Below are positions 17,510 to 28,800 of a stretch of 64,000 nucleotides of DNA, one piece after another (the first letter of the stretch is position 1; each line of letters begins with the position of its first letter). This DNA is from Sphingomonas sp. 35-24ZXX (GTDB lineage: Bacteria; Pseudomonadota; Alphaproteobacteria; Sphingomonadales; Sphingomonadaceae), in NCBI RefSeq assembly GCF_000786215.1, contig NZ_JROG01000001.1, forward strand, positions 542,023 to 606,022. The letters are read 5' to 3'. The notes beneath the pieces are model-generated. The model did no database searches, had not been told where the DNA came from, and worked only from the letters and a program-made list of their open reading frames with translations. Both the position numbers and the translations under genes were made by a program.

Positions 17510-18312
17510 GCTTTTTCTCCTGCAGATGAAAAGGGGGCGTTGAAGCTGTCGTCGCGCCAGCCTGCGCGAACGCGCTCGTTGCGGACCAGCCAGAGGCCGT
17601 AAATGAACAATGGCCCGACCAGCGCGAGGCCGCCGAGAAGTTGCTGCTGCCACAATCCCGGTTCCGGCGCCGCGCCTTGCGCTCCGCTGCCAATCATGAA
17701 CACGACAAAGTCCCACGCAGCGTGGATGACCATGATCGGGATGATCGAGCGGGTGCGGATGCGGATTGCCAGATACGCAACCCCGCTCATGAACGCATTG
17801 AGGGCCTGGACGCCTGCAGCCCCGAACTCGCCGGTGATCAGGGTGTTGAGGATGTGCACCGATCCGAAGGCCAGCGAGACGAGCAGGAAGCCGGGCCAGA
17901 AGGGCAGCGTCTTGCGCACGGCCCCCCACAGCACACCACGAAAGGCCAGTTCTTCGCTGAACCCCACCATCGCCGTGTTGAGCAGGACCATCAGCATGGC
18001 GGCCGTGTGGAAACGACCGGTCAGCACACCGATAGTTCCCAGCACCACCAGATACAGCGCGGGCAGCCAGAGCAGACCCAGCGAAGACATCGGCTCGGGT
18101 CGTTTGAACCCCATGTCTCGCCAGCCCATGATCCATGTGACCAGCATCAGGAACAGGGCGGCGCTCGCCACGCCCCAGGCCGGATGGCGGGTCACCATCT
18201 CCTGCAGCGACATCGTCGACTGGGTTTGCAATGTCGCAATCCACATCGTCAGCGTGACCGAGACCGCAACGGTCAGCAGCGCAATGCCCAGTCGTTTGTT
18301 GGCGGCGTTCAT
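17506..18312 (-). CDS. CPBP-family intramembrane metalloprotease
   Basis: The true gene begins at ATG 18312 (MNAANKRLGIALLTVAVSVT), preceded by AAGGGGGAT; longer frames are read-through of the neighbour. 268 aa, about 7 helices. The motifs are GFSEELAFRG, FGSVHILN and IHAAWDFVVF, the CPBP triad. It lies between the Yip1-like gene upstream and the overlapping PliG-like gene downstream. It is the second CPBP protein within 4 kb but is only distantly similar to the one at 13520-14446. Confidence 0.85.
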   Translation of the reverse strand: MNAANKRLGIALLTVAVSVTLTMWIATLQTQSTMSLQEMVTRHPAWGVASAALFLMLVTWIMGWRDMGFKRPEPMSSLGLLWLPALYLVVLGTIGVLTGRFHTAAMLMVLLNTAMVGFSEELAFRGVLWGAVRKTLPFWPGFLLVSLAFGSVHILNTLITGEFGAAGVQALNAFMSGVAYLAIRIRTRSIIPIMVIHAAWDFVVFMIGSGAQGAAPEPGLWQQQLLGGLALVGPLFIYGLWLVRNERVRAGWRDDSFNAPFSSAGEKA

Positions 18313-18326
18313 CCCGGCATCCCCCT

Positions 18327-18989
18327 TCATGTTCCCAATATGACGGCCGTCGCGACCCCGATGATCAGAATGGCCGCGACCAGGGTCGATCCCAGCGCGT
18401 TGGCGAAGGCGAAGCCGAATCCGGTCGCCAGCTTGGCGCGAAACCACAGGGTCTGCTGCGCGAGATACCAGCCGATGCCGGACACGAAGACCGCATTGGC
18501 AAGGCCGTGCGCAAAGGCTGCCTCGGCATGGCTGAGCGCAGTGCCGAGCCCGATCATCATCGCGAACGGTGCCGTGATGAAGCACTGGCTGTAGAAGATC
18601 GGCTTCAGCGTATCGCGGTCGAGCGCAATCTTGAGCCGCTGCATCAGCCGCAGCGACAAGACTAATGGCAGCAGGCTGAACATGAACACCCGAAAGATCA
18701 GCAGGTTCTGCGTGTCCTGCAACAGCACCGGCAGCAGCGATTGCGCCTGCGACGGGGCGGCACGCTCGAACAGATGGCTGACCAGCAGGCAGACCATCAG
18801 GAACAGGGGCGGGCTGAGCGTATCGGTATATTGTTCTGACTGGACATCGCCCAGTTCGGTATCGGCATAGTCCATCATCCGTTGCGGATGGCGCAGGGTC
18901 AGCCACAAGGTGCGCGGGAAGAACACCAGCATCACCATGGCTTCATAGAGAAGCTCTTCCAGCGATTTGAGCAATCTCATGAAGTCCAT
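18327..18989 (-). CDS. Yip1-like polytopic membrane protein
   Basis: The 220-aa protein starts at an ATG after GGAGGAGGCTCGC. About five membrane segments follow a cytosolic N-terminus (MDFMRLLKSLEELLYEAMVM). The layout and segments such as FFPRTLWLTLRHPQRMM resemble small Yip1/permease-like proteins of unknown role. It sits 14 bp upstream of the CPBP gene, so the Yip1-like, CPBP and PliG-like genes probably form one operon. Confidence 0.7.
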   Translation of the reverse strand: MDFMRLLKSLEELLYEAMVMLVFFPRTLWLTLRHPQRMMDYADTELGDVQSEQYTDTLSPPLFLMVCLLVSHLFERAAPSQAQSLLPVLLQDTQNLLIFRVFMFSLLPLVLSLRLMQRLKIALDRDTLKPIFYSQCFITAPFAMMIGLGTALSHAEAAFAHGLANAVFVSGIGWYLAQQTLWFRAKLATGFGFAFANALGSTLVAAILIIGVATAVILGT

Positions 18990-19024
18990 GCGAGCCTCCT
19001 CCCCAGGCTGGCGTCCTGCAAGCT

Positions 19025-19726
19025 TCAGTCACCCTTGATGAAGACGTCGGGCACCTCGTAGCGCTCGGGGCCGATGGTCACGATGGTAGTGTCTTCGACT
19101 CGCTTGCCCACCACCGGGAACTTGGCCGACCCATCTGCCTCGTTCGTGTTGGCGCTGATCGCCTTTCCGGCCTTGTCGAAGATGAGCATGCGGCTGTTCA
19201 CGCCATCGGGCCAGTCGATGAACACCAGCGTGAGCCCGTCCTCGGTGTTGCGCTTGACCCCGGCATCGCACATCGTCGCCTTCATGCCGCGATAGCCTGC
19301 ACAGCGCAGTTGCGCGGTCGCGTCATAGTCGGTGCCCGCCACCTTGGCGTCGCCCTGGCCGTCGCCATCGCCGGGCATCGGGGCGGGGGCGTTGGGCACG
19401 GACACCAAGGTCACGCCATCGACCACTTTCAGCAGTTTGCCGCCAAGCTTTTCGGCGTCGGCCTCGGTCGGGCAGCCCACCAGCGACGCGCTGTCGTCGA
19501 GATAATCGCTGGTGGCAGGCGATTCCCCGATGCGGCGGCAGGCATCGCCGGGCTTCGGAAAGCCGTCGCCAAAGGCGGGGAGGCTGGCGGGCCAGGCGAA
19601 GTCTGTTCCGGTCGCGGCCTCATCCCTGGCAGGCGCTTCGGGCGGGGCGTTGCCGCCGCATCCTGCGAGCAGGAGGCTGCCAGCCAGACCCCATGCCGTG
19701 AATGCCGATCTGCTCACCATTGCCAT
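19025..19726 (-). CDS. Putative lipoprotein of unknown function
   Basis: I use ATG 19726 because AAGGAGGCTCTG precedes it; the frame extends further to 19807 without support. 233 aa with the lipobox LLLAGC. The mature part carries four to five cysteines (DACRRIGES, LVGCPTEAD, QLRCAGYRG, TMCDAG) and a C-terminal region ending PERYEVPDVFIKGD. No family recognised. It is divergent from the AraC-type regulator. Confidence 0.75.
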   Translation of the reverse strand: MAMVSRSAFTAWGLAGSLLLAGCGGNAPPEAPARDEAATGTDFAWPASLPAFGDGFPKPGDACRRIGESPATSDYLDDSASLVGCPTEADAEKLGGKLLKVVDGVTLVSVPNAPAPMPGDGDGQGDAKVAGTDYDATAQLRCAGYRGMKATMCDAGVKRNTEDGLTLVFIDWPDGVNSRMLIFDKAGKAISANTNEADGSAKFPVVGKRVEDTTIVTIGPERYEVPDVFIKGD

Positions 19727-19840
19727 CAGAGCCTCCTTCACCCGGTTCCTGCAGGAACGTCGTCGGGGCTTATATTGCGGCACATGGAGCACAGCGGCCA
19801 TTGTCATTCATCGCCAAAGGCTGGACAAATGATGCCATCA

Positions 19841-19861
19841 ATTTGGTGCAGTATACCAAAT
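19841..19861. promoter_or_regulatory. Perfect 7-7-7 palindrome upstream of an AraC-type gene
   Basis: ATTTGGT (19841-19847) and ACCAAAT (19855-19861) are exact reverse complements with a 7-nt spacer. The site lies in the divergent region between the lipoprotein and the regulator. GACATTTG words flank it at 19824-19831 (minus) and 19893-19900 (plus). It is a likely operator. Confidence 0.45.
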
Positions 19862-19950
19862 GCGCGATGTAGCATTTTGTTTTTGTTGGGATGACATTTG
19901 AGTTAGCATAAGTCTGTCGGGGCGGCATCCCCGGCTTGGGGCAGTCTTCT

Positions 19951-21075
19951 ATGTCAGTTGAATTTGATCGACGGCAACTCGACACTTCAGCGCCTGCCAG
20001 CGTCGGCATGGCTGGCGCAGGCCGGGCAGACGCGGAGTTCGCGATCAGCATTCTAGGCGCCAAGACCCAGATCGAGGTTCCCACCGCCACGACGCTGCAT
20101 TTCGGTCAATGGCTGGACTGGCCCGACTGGCTGCGCGACGGCACGTCGCTGCAAGGGTCCGGGCCGTTGCCTCGCACGGTATCGCTGGCGGACGATCTCA
20201 TCATCATCGGCAATATCATCGACAACGCCGACAGCTTTGCCTTGGTTGAACGGATGCTCACCGCACCCCGCCCGGTGATGGGCACCACAGGGGTGCTCTC
20301 GCTGCTGCACGCGCCTGACCTCGGCAGCGCGCTCAAGACCGTGGTACGCGCGATCGCGGCGCAGAACCCCTTTGTTCTTATCCGTCTGGAGGAAGCCGAC
20401 GGCCGGATCGCCATCAGCCTGTCGCCACCCTGGGCGATGGGGCTGCTCTTCCAGTTTTCCGCAATGACGGGGCTCGCCTTGATCTACCGGGCCGTCGAGG
20501 CGCTGTCGTGCGCCAACTCGGCGGAGATGACCGTGGAGACCCGGCTGGTCGGCGTCGAGCAGGCGCTCCCGGTGCTCGCCGCATTTCAGTGCAACATCCG
20601 CCATTCGCCCGACGTCGAGCGGTTGAGCCTGCCTGCCGACTGGCAGACGATTCCCAATCCCGATTACGATCCGATGCTGTGGGCGGTCGCGCAGACCAAG
20701 ATCGCCGCGCTGGAAAGCACCACCGGCGAACCGGCGGACGTGGCCAGGATCCGCGCCGCGATTGCCGACATGCTGTCGCGCGATCATCGCGTGCCCCGGC
20801 TCAAGCAGATTGCGATCGAGCTGGACACATCGACCCGGACGCTGTTGCGGCTGCTGGCGCGCCACGGCACCGGCTTTCATCGGCTGGTGGAGGAAGAGCG
20901 CCGGGCCAAGGCAGCGCTGCTGATCGCGGATTCCGCGATCTCGCTGTCCGAAACGGCCCGACTGCTCGGCTTTACCGACATGTCGAGTTTCGGCCGATCG
21001 TTCCGCCAGTGGTTTGGGGATACGCCCGGCAATGTCCGCAAGTCGTGGGTAGGCGGCCCGTCCACCCCGCTGTGA
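19951..21075 (+). CDS. AraC-family transcriptional regulator
   Basis: A protein of about 374 aa from ATG 19951; an upstream in-frame TTG at 19936 is less likely. The N-terminal two thirds look like the arabinose-binding-like/arginine-regulator sensor domain used by many AraC proteins. The C-terminal pair of helix-turn-helices is clear: LKQIAIELDTSTRTLLRLLA and LSETARLLGFTDMSSFGRSFRQWFG. It is followed after 13 bp by a POT-type transporter and preceded by a palindromic operator candidate, so it probably controls the transporter or the divergent envelope genes. Confidence 0.88.
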   Translation: MSVEFDRRQLDTSAPASVGMAGAGRADAEFAISILGAKTQIEVPTATTLHFGQWLDWPDWLRDGTSLQGSGPLPRTVSLADDLIIIGNIIDNADSFALVERMLTAPRPVMGTTGVLSLLHAPDLGSALKTVVRAIAAQNPFVLIRLEEADGRIAISLSPPWAMGLLFQFSAMTGLALIYRAVEALSCANSAEMTVETRLVGVEQALPVLAAFQCNIRHSPDVERLSLPADWQTIPNPDYDPMLWAVAQTKIAALESTTGEPADVARIRAAIADMLSRDHRVPRLKQIAIELDTSTRTLLRLLARHGTGFHRLVEEERRAKAALLIADSAISLSETARLLGFTDMSSFGRSFRQWFGDTPGNVRKSWVGGPSTPL

Positions 21076-21088
21076 AAGTGGCCGGTTG

Positions 21089-22399
21089 ATGGCACGTCGG
21101 GGTCCTGAGGGGCTGGTCAGCCTGTGCACCAGCGTTGGGTTCGAACGCGCTGCCTATTACGGTATGCAGAGCATTCTGGCGCTGTATCTCGCCGAAACGC
21201 TGGTGGCGCGGGACAGCCTGGCGGGGATCTGGCTGCTGCCGCAGCTGGCGCAGCTTTCGGGTACCCAGGGGATTGCGTTGGCATCGGTGGTCACGGGATT
21301 GTTCGTGTCGCTGGCAGCACTGGCGCCGGTGCTGGGCGGTGTGATCGCAGACCGCTTGCTCGGGCAGCATCGCGCCATCCTTGCCGGCGGGCTCATGATG
21401 GCGGCCGGCCACGCACTGATGATGGCCGAGACCGCGCTGCTGCCGGCGCTGGGTGCCATTGCCCTGGGTTCGGGCCTGTTCAAGGGCCCGGCCGCCGCGC
21501 AGCTGAGCGCGTTGTACGCGCCGCAGGATGACGCGCGGGTCGAAGGCTTCCGCATATTCTACATCGCCATCAACCTTGCCGGCCTGCTCGCGCCGCTGAT
21601 CATCGGGACCGTGGGCGAACGGGCGCACTGGCATGCCGGATTTGCCCTGGCCTGCGCCAGCATGGTCGCAGGGCTGGCAATCTATCTGGCGCGGTTCCGT
21701 GCTGCAGCTGCAACTCCGATGCGGCACGATGCTGCGACCGATGCCGCCGATCGGCCGGACGGCGGCGATCTGCTGGCACTGGCCATCCTGGGCGGCAGCA
21801 TCGCGCTGATCACCGTCGGCAACGCGCAGATCACCAATGCCTATCTGCTCTGGGTGGACCAGGGCTTTATCCGGTCGATAGGGGATTGGCGCTTCCCTTC
21901 CAGCTGGATGATCGCCGCCGACGGCCTGCTGGGGCTGGTCGCGCTGACCGTATCGGGGCTGGTCTGGCGGTCCCACGAGCGAAACCGGGGCGCGGTGAGC
22001 GCGGCTGGCAAGGCGGCGCTGGGCGGGGTCTTCGTCACAGCTGGCGCCGGCTGTCTTGCGATGGCCGCGCTGTTGCACGGCAGGACCGGCGTTCCGGTCT
22101 GTTGGGGGCTGGGTTTTCAGCTGCTCAACAGCCTGGGGCTCGCCAACGTTTTGCCGGCGGCGATGGCAATGTTCGGGCGATCGGCTAGCCGCCAGCATGT
22201 GGCCACAACCATGGCAGGCTTCTATCTGGCGATGTTCGCGGGTGGGATCGCCAGCACGGCGCTGGCAAGCCGGTTCACGACATTGCCGATTGTCACCTTC
22301 TGGACGCTCCATACGGCATGCGCCGCTGCAGGGGCATCCGGCCTGGCCGTGATCTGGCTGCGTCGCCGGCAGGAGAGCCGTCGCGCACCAGCCGTGTAA
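21089..22399 (+). CDS. POT/PTR-family proton-coupled transporter
   Basis: The 436-aa, about 12-helix protein carries POT-family signatures: GFERAAYYGMQS in helix 1 (ExxERFxYYG-like), GGVIADRLLGQHRAI, and GSGLFKGPAAAQLSALY, then RVEGFRIFYIAINLAGLLAPL. Such carriers import di- and tripeptides or nitrate-like anions with protons. The family ExxER motif is reduced to FERAAYYG here, so substrate range may differ. Adjacent to, and probably controlled by, the AraC-type gene. Confidence 0.8.
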   Translation: MARRGPEGLVSLCTSVGFERAAYYGMQSILALYLAETLVARDSLAGIWLLPQLAQLSGTQGIALASVVTGLFVSLAALAPVLGGVIADRLLGQHRAILAGGLMMAAGHALMMAETALLPALGAIALGSGLFKGPAAAQLSALYAPQDDARVEGFRIFYIAINLAGLLAPLIIGTVGERAHWHAGFALACASMVAGLAIYLARFRAAAATPMRHDAATDAADRPDGGDLLALAILGGSIALITVGNAQITNAYLLWVDQGFIRSIGDWRFPSSWMIAADGLLGLVALTVSGLVWRSHERNRGAVSAAGKAALGGVFVTAGAGCLAMAALLHGRTGVPVCWGLGFQLLNSLGLANVLPAAMAMFGRSASRQHVATTMAGFYLAMFAGGIASTALASRFTTLPIVTFWTLHTACAAAGASGLAVIWLRRRQESRRAPAV

Positions 22400-22893
22400 G
22401 GCACAGGCGAACGTCGACAAGGGGCGTTCAATGCACTCTGGCTCCCGATGAACAGCCTTCGAGCAAAATGCCCCTTTCCGAAGCAATGGAGCAGGCAGGC
22501 CCGCCATGAGCGCCGACGCAGCATTCATGGGCATAAAGCTTTGTTCTCGAATTGGTTCGGGTGCCATGCCCACTGGACACATCGAGTGTTGCAAGATTTT
22601 TACCGCTTGATAACACCTCACACATTCAGCGGATGATATGGCCTGCGCGACTCGGCGCATCCACAGCGTCGAGGGGGCAAAATGACAGCTCGCGAACCAG
22701 CGGGCGAAGTTGAGCAAGTGGCTGATTTTATTGCCAACGTTTGCAACTGCGCGCCTATCTCCCGTCTTCGATCACCATCGCTGCCCTGCCTGCTCGTACG
22801 GGATGGTCGTTCCGGCCCGTAAGCTGCTGCTTGCCTTCAAAAAACATTCAAGCCGGGTCGCAACTGGTTGTTAGATTGAACTTGGGGGAATTT
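22400..22893. other. Upstream region of the giant adhesin gene, no gene seen
   Basis: About 490 bp without a credible ORF. It is AT-richer than its surroundings around 22570-22630 and presumably holds the adhesin promoter. A TTGATA hexamer occurs near 22606, but no well-spaced -10 box is convincing. Confidence 0.5.
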
Positions 22894-25800
22894 ATGCAGT
22901 CGATCCGGAACAGCGGCGCAGACCGTTCGGAGCGCGTTGAAAGCGTGCGGCCGCGTCAGCACGGCCTGTTCAACTCGACGGCATTGATCCCCGCCATGGC
23001 CGCCTTTGCAGGCGGTGCGGGAAGGCTGGGGGCGGCCTCGCTGCTGCATTCGACCGCGCTGGTTCCGGCAGCGATAGCGGTGACTGCAGCCAGCTTGCTG
23101 GTGATGCCCGACATTGCACTTGCGCAAACCACCGGCGGCCGGGGTGGTAACAACCTCGGATCCGGAGGAGCCTCCAGTGAAACCGGCGCAGGGGGCGGCG
23201 GCGCTGGAAATGCGAACTCGGGCGGCGGTGGCGGCGCTGGCGTGACCGGAGGCAGCGGCGGCAACGGCGGTGGTGCGGGCGGTGCCTCGGCTGGTGCCAA
23301 TGGATCGGCTGGTGGCGCCGCAGGTAGCGGCGGCGGCGGCGGTGCGCATGGTTATTTCGGCGCGACCGTTCTGGGCAGCGCGGCGATCGGTGGCAGCGGT
23401 GGCGCAGGCGCAGTCAGCGCTGCCGGCGCGAACAGAGGCGGCGGCGGCGGCGGCGCAGGTGGGTTTGGTGCCGTGGTCACAGGCGGCGGCAATCTTGGCA
23501 CCCTCACTGTCAACGTATTGGGCGGCGTGGGTGGCTTGGGTGGCAATGGTGGCACAGGCAGCTTCGGCGGCTATGGCGGCTCTGGCGGCGTTGGTCTGGC
23601 TTTGACCGCAAATGCTGCAAATCTGACCATCAACAGCTCGGTCACCGGCGGAAACGGTGGCAGCGGTGGCGCGATCGGCTCCGCCGGCGGCGGCGCGGCC
23701 GGTGTTGCAGGCAATGGCGGTGTTGGCCTCCATGTGCTTGGCGCGAATTCCATTGTAACCATCGGATCGTCCGGTTCTGTGACGGGCGGCAACAGTGGGC
23801 CGGCGCTCAATGGTGCCGGGCAGAGCAATGGCGGTGACGGTATCACCGGCTCAAACCTGACGCTGGTCGTCGGCGGCTCGGTGAGCGCCGGAACCGGGGT
23901 CTTCGGCCGTGCGAATGCCGTCAGCTTCACGGGTGGCACCAATGTTCTGGAGATACTGTCCGGCTCGACTTTCCTGGGCAATGTCGTGGCCAGTTCTGCT
24001 GCGGACACGCTGCGCCTTGGCGGCACGGCCAACGGAACATTCGATGCATCGCTCATCAGCTCTTCCGCGCAATTCCGCAATTTTGGCGTGTATGAGAAAA
24101 TCGGGACGAGCACCTGGACATTGACGGGCTCCACCTCGGCCGCGACGCCCTGGGCGATCAATGGCGGTACGCTCAGCATTTCATCCGACGGCGCCCTGGG
24201 CGCCTCCGGCCCGATCAGCTTCAACGGCGGCACGCTGGTGACGACAGCCGGGTTCACCTCGGCGCGCAATATCACCCTGAACGCTGGCGGCGGCACGATT
24301 TCGCCCGCGACTGCGACCAGCCTGACCTTGTCGGGGATCATCGGTGGCGCCGGCGCGCTCACAAAAGGCGGCGCGGGCACGCTCGTCCTTTCGGGCGCCA
24401 ACACGTATTCCGGTGGAACAACGGTCAACGAAGGGACGCTGATTGCGGCCCATAATGCCGCACTAGGCACCGCCGATGGTGGGACGAGTGTTGCTAACTT
24501 TGCGACGCTCGCGGTTCAGGGCGGTCTGACTGGTCTTGGAGAGGCGATTACCCTCAGAAGCGTAGGCGTGTCGAGTGGCGGTGCGCTGCGCAATCTGTCG
24601 GGCGACAATGTTCTGACCGGGTTAATCACGCTGGCTAGCGTATCGCGGATCAATTCCGACGCCGGAACGCTCCATCTGGCTGGCGGCATCAGTGCCGTCG
24701 ATAACAGTGTGATCGTTGGCGGCGCAGGCAATGTTACCTTCAGTGGCAGCGTGTCACTTGCTGCGGGACAGATCCTCAAGACCGGATCCGGAACCTTGAC
24801 GTTCGGTTCCGGGCTTAATCTGACGGGCACGACCGGCGGACTGATCCTGTCGCAGGGCACACTTTCGCTGCAAGGCAATCTGGGCGCGGGCTTCGGAACG
24901 ATCCTCACCACCGGATCGGTCATTGATTTTGCCCAGGGCATCAACAATGCGGCGCGAGTCGACCTTAACTCCAATACCACCCAGTTCCAGGTAACAACCG
25001 GCACCGCGACACAATCGGGCATCATTTCGGAAATTGGCGGCGCAAGGCCGATCGAGAAGATCGGCGCTGGCTCGCTCGTCCTTTCGGGCGTGAACAGCTA
25101 TTCGGGCGGCACGGTGATCAGCGGCGGCACACTGCGGATCGGTGCGGACGCGAACCTGGGCGCGGCTTCGGGCGGCATCACGATCAACAACAATGCCAAC
25201 CTGACCTTTACCAGCGCGCTCACCACCAACCGTGCTATCACCCTGTCCGGCACGGCCAATATCGATAGCAGTTCGGACATCACCCTGGGCGGCGTCATCG
25301 GCGGCACCGGTACCCTGACCAAGTTCCTGGGCGGCACGCTGACCCTCACCAACACCAACAACTATTCTGGTGGAACGACCGTCAATGGCGGGGCCCTGCA
25401 GATCGGCAATGGCGGCACGACCGGCACCCTGGGGTCGGGCACGGTCACGCTCAATGGCGCGAATCTGGTCTTCAACCGGTCGGACGACATCACGGTCGCC
25501 AATGATGTGACCTCGACTGGCACCGTGATCAAAAGGGGTGGCGGCACGGTCACCCTGACCGGCGGCAAGAGCTATTCGAACACCTTCGTGGAAGCGGGCA
25601 CGCTCGCGCTGCGCGGCACCTCCCCCCTTTCCGGCGGCGGCGTGCTCCAGCTTACGGGCGGCACGCTGGACATGGGCGTGGATGGCGCGATTTCGTCTGC
25701 GACCCATTCCGGCGGAACGCTGGCGCTGGGTGGCAGGACCCTGATCCTGACGACCGGTAACTACAACGCCTCGGGCGGCTCGATCACCGGCGGCGGAACC

Positions 25801-28800
25801 ATTCAGTTCGCGGGGAACAGCCGCGGCTTGCTCATCACCGGCGCGACGTCGATAGACGCCGGCACGACGATCCTGTCGAGCGGCTTCAACAACAGAATCT
25901 TGCTCGAGAATCTGGGCGCGGACTACGAATTGGCCGCGACCCTCACCGGACCGGGCACGCCTGGCAATCAGGGCAGCCTTGAGGTCAACATCAACAACGC
26001 TGGTTTCCGTACGACGCTGTCGGGCAACAGTAACTATGCTGGGGGCACGGGCCTCATCGCAGGTACACTTGCCGTTGGTAGCGATACCGCGCTGGGCGCC
26101 GGCGTTCTTTTAATGAGAGAGAATACCAGCCTGGAATCCGGCGGCACCGGCAACCGGACGATCGCCAATGCGATCACGCTGAACGGCACGGGGATCAGCA
26201 TCGCCAATTCCAGTACCACAAACACCTTCACGCTGGGCGGCGCGATCGACGGAGCGAATGGTTTCACCAAGACCGGTGCAGGCACGCTGATCCTGACCGG
26301 CGCGAACAGCTATGCCGGCACGACACTTGTCTCGGCTGGGACGTTGCAGATCGGCAACGGGGGCACAAGTGGCACGCTGGGCAGCGGCGGGGTGACCAAC
26401 AATGCGGCTTTGGCATTCAACCGCAGCAACGATTTCACTGTCGCAAATGCCATCAGCGGCACCGGCAATGTGGTCAAGGCGGGCACCGGCACATTGACGC
26501 TGAGCGCGACCAGCAGCTACTCTGGCGGCAACACCGTCAATTCGGGCACGCTTGCCCTGGCAGCGGCCTCCAGCGCCGGCACCGGCACGATCCGGATGAA
26601 CGGCGGTGCATTGCAGGCCAATAGCTCGTTCACGCTGACGAACCGATTGACCGTTCCGCAGGGCGCGGACGTGCGGATCGTGACCGCGCCTGGCGTTACG
26701 CTGACGAAGACCGGCGATGGAACAAATCCATTGGACCTGGTCGGCACCTTGCGGATTGCAACCACCGGGACGGGCGCAAATGCAGGGACCTTCCGGTTTT
26801 CCTCGGCTGCCACGACGACCGGAAGTGCACGGCTCATTGTCGAGAGCGGCACGTTGCTCAACACGACCTCGGTTGTGCTGCCCGGTATTCTGAACGTCAT
26901 CGAGCTCACGCAGATCGACGCTGCCGGAACGCTGAATTTGGGCGGGATCAATTTCAGCGGCACCGATGGCATCAAGAACCTGCAGGGCAGCGGCACGCTG
27001 ATCAACAATGGCGCGACGACCAGAATCCTTGGCGGCAGCTTCTCAGGCAACCTCAACGGCACGCAGAACATCATTTCCACCGGAACGCTGAGCCTGTCGG
27101 GGGCAAGCGATTTTACCGGCACTACCACCGTCCAGTCGGGTACGCTCACGATTGGCAGCAACACGGCGCTGGGCAACGGCGGGGTCGGTACCACCGTCAA
27201 CAGCGGCGCGACCCTGCAGTTCAGCGGAACGCCGCTGAACATTGGCGAGGCGCTGACCATCAGCGGCACTGGCAACGGTGGCATCGGCGCGATCCGCGTC
27301 GCCCCGGCTGGCGCGTCGGGCAACGAATCCACGGTTCTGACCGGCGGAATCACGCTCGCTGCCGACTCGACGATCTCGGTCGCCGATCGCATCGCCTTGA
27401 CCTTCAACACCGGCGGAATATCGCTGGGCGCTTCGACGCTGACCTTCGCCAGCGAAGGCACCGGCAATTCCTCCACCTTCGCGAACAGCGCGATCTCCGG
27501 CACTGGCGGTCTGATCAAGACGGGCAGCGGTCTGCTCAGACTCAACGGCAGCAACAATTTTACCGGGCCGCTGACGATCAACGGCGGCGATGTGGTCCTG
27601 GCCAGCGGGACTGCGCTGGCGGACACGGTCGCGGTGAGCATGGTGACGGGCTCGCGGCTGTTCGTCATCAGCTCCGAAACCATCGGCTCGCTCGCCGGGG
27701 CGGGCACGGTCAATTTCGAGAACGGGTCGGTCCTGACAACCGGCGGAAACAACACATCGACGAGCTTTGCGGGCATCATCGCCGGAACCGGCAGTCTCAC
27801 CAAGACCGGGACCGGCACCTTCACCCTGACCGGCGCCAGCAACTATTCCGGTGGCACCACGATCAGTGCAGGGGCGCTGGCGGTTGGCAGCGATACGGCG
27901 CTAGGAACTGGCACGCTCACCATGGCTGCAGGCACGGCGTTGGCATGGGCGGGCACAGCAGATCGTTCGATCAGCAACGCCATCAACCTCAGTTCCGGCA
28001 ACGGGTTTGGCGTTTCTGATCCCAACTTCACCTTGACCTTGGGTGGCGTGATCAGCGGAACGAGCGGTTTCACCAAAACCGGTTTTGGCAGGGTGACGAT
28101 CACTGGCAACAACGTCCTTGCCGGCACCGTCACGATCTCGGGAGGCATCCTGTCGGTCGGTAACGGCGGCACCAGCGGATCGCTGGGCACAGCCAATGTG
28201 GTGAACAATGTCGAACTTGTGTTCAACCGTTCGGACGATGTCACGATCAGCAATGTCATCAGCGGCACCGGCCAGCTGTATAAGGACGGCTCGGGGACGC
28301 TCACGCTGGTGAGCGACAATAGCTATGGCGCCGGCATCGGCGTTATCCCAGACACTGGAGTCGCAGCAGGCACCCTGCAGATCGGCAATGGCGGGACCTC
28401 GGGCTCGCTCGGTAGCGGCCGCGTGGGCATAGGCAGCGGCGCAACGCTGGCGTTCAATCGTTCGGACAATATCACTGTCGCGAACGGCATCATTGGTGGC
28501 GGCTCCCTGACCAAGCTGGGCGCGGGGACCCTCACGCTGACCGGCGAGAACAACTATTTTGGCACGACCACGATCAGTGCGGGCACCCTGCAGATCGGAA
28601 ATGGCGGCACTACAGGCACGCTGGGCAGCACTCAATTCACGCAGACACAGAATTTTGGCAATGTCGTGAATAATGCGGCGCTGGTCTTCAATCGGTCGAA
28701 CGTCCTGACTGCCGCGAACGTCATCAGCGGCAGCGGCTCGCTGACCAAGCTGGGTGCCGCGACCCTCACGCTGAGCGGCCGAAACACCTATGATGGGGTA

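Noticed and set aside
16926..18906. Long minus-strand frames running through several genes (17060-18244, 17506-18906, 16926-17693)
   Set aside because: Only their C-terminal parts are genes; the upstream portions are read-through of neighbours in another frame. The starts at 17509 and 18312 are supported by signal peptide, domain limits and ribosome sites.
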